Origin: Acidobacteriota bacterium
GTDB taxonomy: Bacteria > Actinomycetota > Acidimicrobiia > Spongiisociales > UBA5794
NCBI GenBank assembly: GCA_022562055.1
Contig: JADFQA010000008.1
Location: forward strand, 24,327-88,326
Direction: 5' to 3'
Length of the DNA stretch: 64,000 nucleotides
Shown one piece after another: positions 61,482-64,000 of this stretch. The position numbers and the translations under genes were made by a program. The notes beneath the pieces were generated by a model. It worked only from the letters and a program-made list of their open reading frames with translations, was not told the origin of the DNA and did not search any database. Position 1 is the stretch's first letter; every line of letters starts with the position of its first letter.

Positions 61482-62380
61482 TGGGTCCACTATTGCCGGC
61501 TCTGATGGCTGGACTGACGCTTGGGGCATTCGCTTTCTACGCCGGCAACGGCGTCGTGAACGCACAACGGACGTCCTCAAACCGTTTGGCGGCGCTCCGT
61601 CCGACTCGCGACGAGGCGCTTGAGACCGCGTTTTCCGAGCGGGCAGTTGCTCCGGTGGTGCAAAAGATTGGGCGATTCGTCATGCGATTCACCCCCGCAG
61701 GATGGAATGACCGTACGAACGTGCGTCTGCGGATTGCCGGTTGGTTCCCCAAGATGGACGCACCATCGTGGGCGTCGATTCGGGTCATCTCGATCATTGT
61801 CATGTCATTCTTGTTCGTGCTCATCCAAGGTTCGCTCGGATCGAAACGTCTCATGGGCGGGGCAATCATGTTGCTCATTGGCGTGCTCGGCCCGGAGGTG
61901 AGCCTCACCCGAGCAGTGAACGATCGCAAAGCATCCATCGAAAAGGACCTGCCCGACATCATCGACCTCCTGGTGATTTCGGTCGAGGCCGGGCTCGGCT
62001 TTGAATCCGCCCTCGGTCGCGTTGCACAAAACATCCCAGGCGTGCTTGCGGACGAGTTCTCGCGTATGTTGCAGGAAACGCGGGTCGGGGTGAGCCGTCA
62101 CCGAGCAATGAAGGACCTCGCGGAGCGAACCGACGTTGAAGACCTCAACTCGTTCATCATGTCGATAAATCAAGCTGATGCATTTGGTGTTTCCATTGCG
62201 CGAATGTTGCGTGTCCAGGCAGAGGAGCTGCGAATTCGGCGTCGACAGCGGGCGCAGGAACGGGCGTTTGCGGCTCCGGTGAAGATGACATTTCCGCTTG
62301 TGTTGTTCATCTTCCCGAGCATATTTGTGGTGCTTCTCGGCCCCGCGGTGGTCAGCATCGTTGCCGGGTTAAATCAGTAG
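61481..62380 (+). CDS. tadC: Flp pilus membrane protein TadC
   Basis: A 299-residue T2SF-type platform protein. A membrane helix at about 5-22, a pair at about 95-135, the T2SF domain (KDLPDIIDLLVISVEAGLGFESALGRV) and a final helix are seen. ATG 61481 overlaps the tadB stop (TAATG) and has GGAGG just upstream, so it is preferred to an ATG 33 bp earlier inside tadB. Confidence 0.9.
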   Translation: MGPLLPALMAGLTLGAFAFYAGNGVVNAQRTSSNRLAALRPTRDEALETAFSERAVAPVVQKIGRFVMRFTPAGWNDRTNVRLRIAGWFPKMDAPSWASIRVISIIVMSFLFVLIQGSLGSKRLMGGAIMLLIGVLGPEVSLTRAVNDRKASIEKDLPDIIDLLVISVEAGLGFESALGRVAQNIPGVLADEFSRMLQETRVGVSRHRAMKDLAERTDVEDLNSFIMSINQADAFGVSIARMLRVQAEELRIRRRQRAQERAFAAPVKMTFPLVLFIFPSIFVVLLGPAVVSIVAGLNQ

Positions 62381-62385
62381 CCTGG

Positions 62386-63732
62386 ATGCGAGTCCGCCGC
62401 GAGCACCTATTGGTGTTCGCCCCGTTTGCGGCGCTTGGGTGGGTAGTCACGCTCCCGTTTCGGGACAACGCGGTTCTATGGCACATCCGGGCAGGAGAGC
62501 TGCAGACGGTGAGTGCGAGCGTGCTCACGACCGACCCGTTTTCCGTCAGCCACGGCGGCATGGCATGGCGCACGCAATCATGGCTTGTTGACTTGCTGTA
62601 CGCCTGGCTCGAACAGTGGGGCTCCGTGCTTGCATGGGCCCCGCTGCTTACGTTTACGGTAAGCGCGGTCACAATTCTTGCGATCGGCCTCGCATCGTGG
62701 ATGGGATCCAAAAGCGTCGCTGGCGCGGGGTTGCGGATGATTGTCGGTGCTGCTGTGTTGGCACCCTTCGTTGCCGCCCGGCCGACGGTGTTTTCCTACG
62801 CACTCCTTGCGGTGCTTGTCGTGGTCCTCAAGCTTGAGCGTCTCTGGTGGATCGGTATACCGCTGCTGTGGGTCTGGGCGAGTGTCCACGGCTCATTCCC
62901 CGTAGGGCTCGGATTGATGCTGCTCACGGCAGTCACGTTGAGGAGCCGCAAGTTGGCTGTTATCACGCTGGCGAGCGCCACCACGATCGTGCTCGGTGCG
63001 CATGGTCTCGGGATATTCGAAATTATGGGTGCATTCGTTACCAACCGCGAGGCCCTGTCTGTCATACAGGAATGGCAACGGCCCGATCTGCTCAACCCAT
63101 TCCTCATGCCGTTTCTGGTCGTGCTCCTTGGTCTAGCACTGGCCTTTGTACGTGGTGGTCTACGCCCCCGAGACAGTATCGTGCTTGCGCCGTTTGTGCT
63201 GTATGCCTTTGCCGCGCAGCGCAATCTGCCGTATGCCGCAATCGTCCTCCTTGCAGCATCAGCGCTGCGTCGAGGCTCTGAAGGCCGCTCGGAGCAAATC
63301 GCAGACAGCCGCCACGTTCCGGCAGCCGAGAGGAGTGTGGTCGGTGTCGCGCTCGCAGCGATCGTCGTACTTGCTGTGGTCGGCCTCATGCGCCCGGTCG
63401 AGTGGAGCATCGAGCGGTTCCCGTCAACGCAGGTAACTGATGCGCTGACCCCACAAGAGACGTTTAGTGATCTCGCGGTGGGTGGGTACTTGATCTATCG
63501 TTTCTGGCCGCTGCACCCCTCGTTTGTTGACGATCGCGCAGAACTGTTTGGCCCGAAAATTGTCGATGTTGCGTTGGCTTCAGACGGTGATGCTCGTGTG
63601 CTCGACGCCTACGACCTGCAAATGGCCATTGTGAAGCGGTTAGGCCCACTGGCAGCCGCTCTCACGGCCGACGGGTGGAACGTGAGAGCTCGAGACGAGA
63701 AATGGTTGCTGCTGGCAAGGGAAGGACCCTGA
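62386..63732 (+). CDS. Polytopic membrane protein, possibly glycosyltransferase-like
   Basis: A 448-residue protein with about ten membrane segments and a C-terminal soluble part of about 90 residues. The first outside loop has NAVLWHIRAGELQTVSAS, then TTDPFS and WRTQSWL. This resembles a family of predicted polyprenyl-sugar-dependent membrane glycosyltransferases (acidic/His loop after helix 1), but the usual aspartate pair is not obvious. The later PSFVDDRAELFG is also typical of such proteins. It follows tadC by 5 bp, so it may modify the pilus; this is inference. Confidence 0.6.
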   Translation: MRVRREHLLVFAPFAALGWVVTLPFRDNAVLWHIRAGELQTVSASVLTTDPFSVSHGGMAWRTQSWLVDLLYAWLEQWGSVLAWAPLLTFTVSAVTILAIGLASWMGSKSVAGAGLRMIVGAAVLAPFVAARPTVFSYALLAVLVVVLKLERLWWIGIPLLWVWASVHGSFPVGLGLMLLTAVTLRSRKLAVITLASATTIVLGAHGLGIFEIMGAFVTNREALSVIQEWQRPDLLNPFLMPFLVVLLGLALAFVRGGLRPRDSIVLAPFVLYAFAAQRNLPYAAIVLLAASALRRGSEGRSEQIADSRHVPAAERSVVGVALAAIVVLAVVGLMRPVEWSIERFPSTQVTDALTPQETFSDLAVGGYLIYRFWPLHPSFVDDRAELFGPKIVDVALASDGDARVLDAYDLQMAIVKRLGPLAAALTADGWNVRARDEKWLLLAREGP

Positions 63733-63797
63733 GCGGGCTCGACGGGCCACGTCCGCGTGTGTGGCTGTAAGAGTTCTCGATTCGCCGAGAAGAACAT

Positions 63798-63839
63798 AAA
63801 GAAAGGTGGGGAGAGCATCTGCTCTCCCCACCTTTCTTT
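63798..63839. terminator. Bidirectional terminator, perfect 19-bp stem
   Basis: AAAGAAAGGTGGGGAGAGC (63798-63816) and its exact complement (63821-63839) form a stem with a 4-nt loop. Flanking A and T runs are part of the stem, so it can stop transcription both from the Tad operon and from the pilin gene on the other strand. Confidence 0.92.
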
Positions 63840-63852
63840 GAGTGCTTATTGG

Positions 63853-64000
63853 TCAGGGGGCGACGGTCCCGAGTTTGCTTCCGATGTCGGTGAACGTTGT
63901 CGAAACATTGGTACCGACGAACGTGATTGCAGCGATTGCCACAATGGCGATGAGTGCAACAAGCAGCGCGTACTCAACGAGGCTTGCGCCCTCTTCACTT
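63853..64000 (-). CDS. flp: Flp/Fap-type major pilin (5' end beyond window)
   Basis: The minus-strand frame reads SEEGASLVEYALLVALIAIV and continues to a stop at 63853. This is the Flp pilin pattern: the Gly-x-x-x-x-Glu-Tyr motif at the start of one long hydrophobic helix, then a short Thr/Ser-rich tail. About 48 residues are visible; the leader and peptidase site lie past the right edge. It is convergent with the Tad machinery operon and separated from it by a strong terminator, so pilin can be expressed on its own. Confidence 0.88.
   Translation of the reverse strand, partial: SEEGASLVEYALLVALIAIVAIAAITFVGTNVSTTFTDIGSKLGTVAP

Noticed and set aside
1..64000. CRISPR arrays, insertion sequences, prophage genes, rRNA genes
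   Set aside because: No regularly spaced repeats, transposase, integrase or rRNA sequence was seen.

Overview
The window looks like a chromosomal segment of an actinomycetote (Actinomycetota), possibly an Acidimicrobiia-type lineage; that placement is inference. GC is moderately high. The evidence is: a long division/cell-wall (dcw) cluster that runs on through ftsZ-pgeF-yggS-sepF-yggT to a coiled-coil DivIVA-like gene, with no ftsA or minCD; a meso-diaminopimelate-type MurE; a type-2 isoleucyl-tRNA synthetase behind a translational T-box; and many genes whose -10 box (TANNNT) sits only 6-7 nt before the start codon, as in leaderless actinobacterial transcripts. No rRNA, insertion sequence, prophage, integrase or CRISPR array was seen. 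This is core chromosome, not an island.

Layout. 1-2.3 kb: end of an unknown gene, a secreted protein and a universal stress protein. 2.5-21 kb: MraZ operator, then mraZ-rsmH-ftsL-ftsI-murE-murF-mraY-murD-ftsW-murG-murC-murB-ftsQ-ftsZ-pgeF-yggS-sepF-yggT and the DivIVA-like gene. Most of these overlap their neighbour by about 4 bp, so translation is probably coupled. 21-24.5 kb: ileS on the minus strand with a T-box leader. 24.5-33.7 kb: yggU, an unknown membrane protein, lspA, a pseudouridine synthase, pfkA (minus), dnaE, a small protein and a tandem ThyX-like protein (minus). 33.7-36.2 kb: small membrane proteins, a lipoprotein and an RNHCP-domain protein. 36.1-40.8 kb: xpt, nth, a MATE transporter, an MFS transporter overlapping it tail to tail, and ccdA. 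40.9-49.3 kb: trpE-ygfZ, a two-component system, a cytochrome c lipoprotein fused by stop/start overlap to trpC-trpF-trpB-trpA. 49.5-49.7 kb: terminator and tRNA-Leu(CAA). 50-64 kb: a Tad/Flp pilus locus (TadE, TadG, CpaB, CpaE, CpaF, TadB, TadC and, at the right edge, the Flp pilin) interrupted by polA and rpsA.

How it works together. The left third makes lipid II and builds the divisome. MraZ probably represses its own promoter through 10-bp phased TGGG-type repeats. The most unusual feature is a perfect 19-bp inverted repeat between mraZ and rsmH. Its right arm contains the rsmH Shine-Dalgarno and start codon, and a 26-codon leader ORF runs from inside the left arm to 2 nt before rsmH, which suggests a translational switch on the whole dcw operon. 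The trp genes are split: trpE heads one unit, while trpCFBA appears to be transcribed from a promoter in front of a cytochrome c gene with a 20-bp direct repeat upstream. No trpD or trpG is present here. The right third is a single-membrane Tad secretion system for Flp pili.
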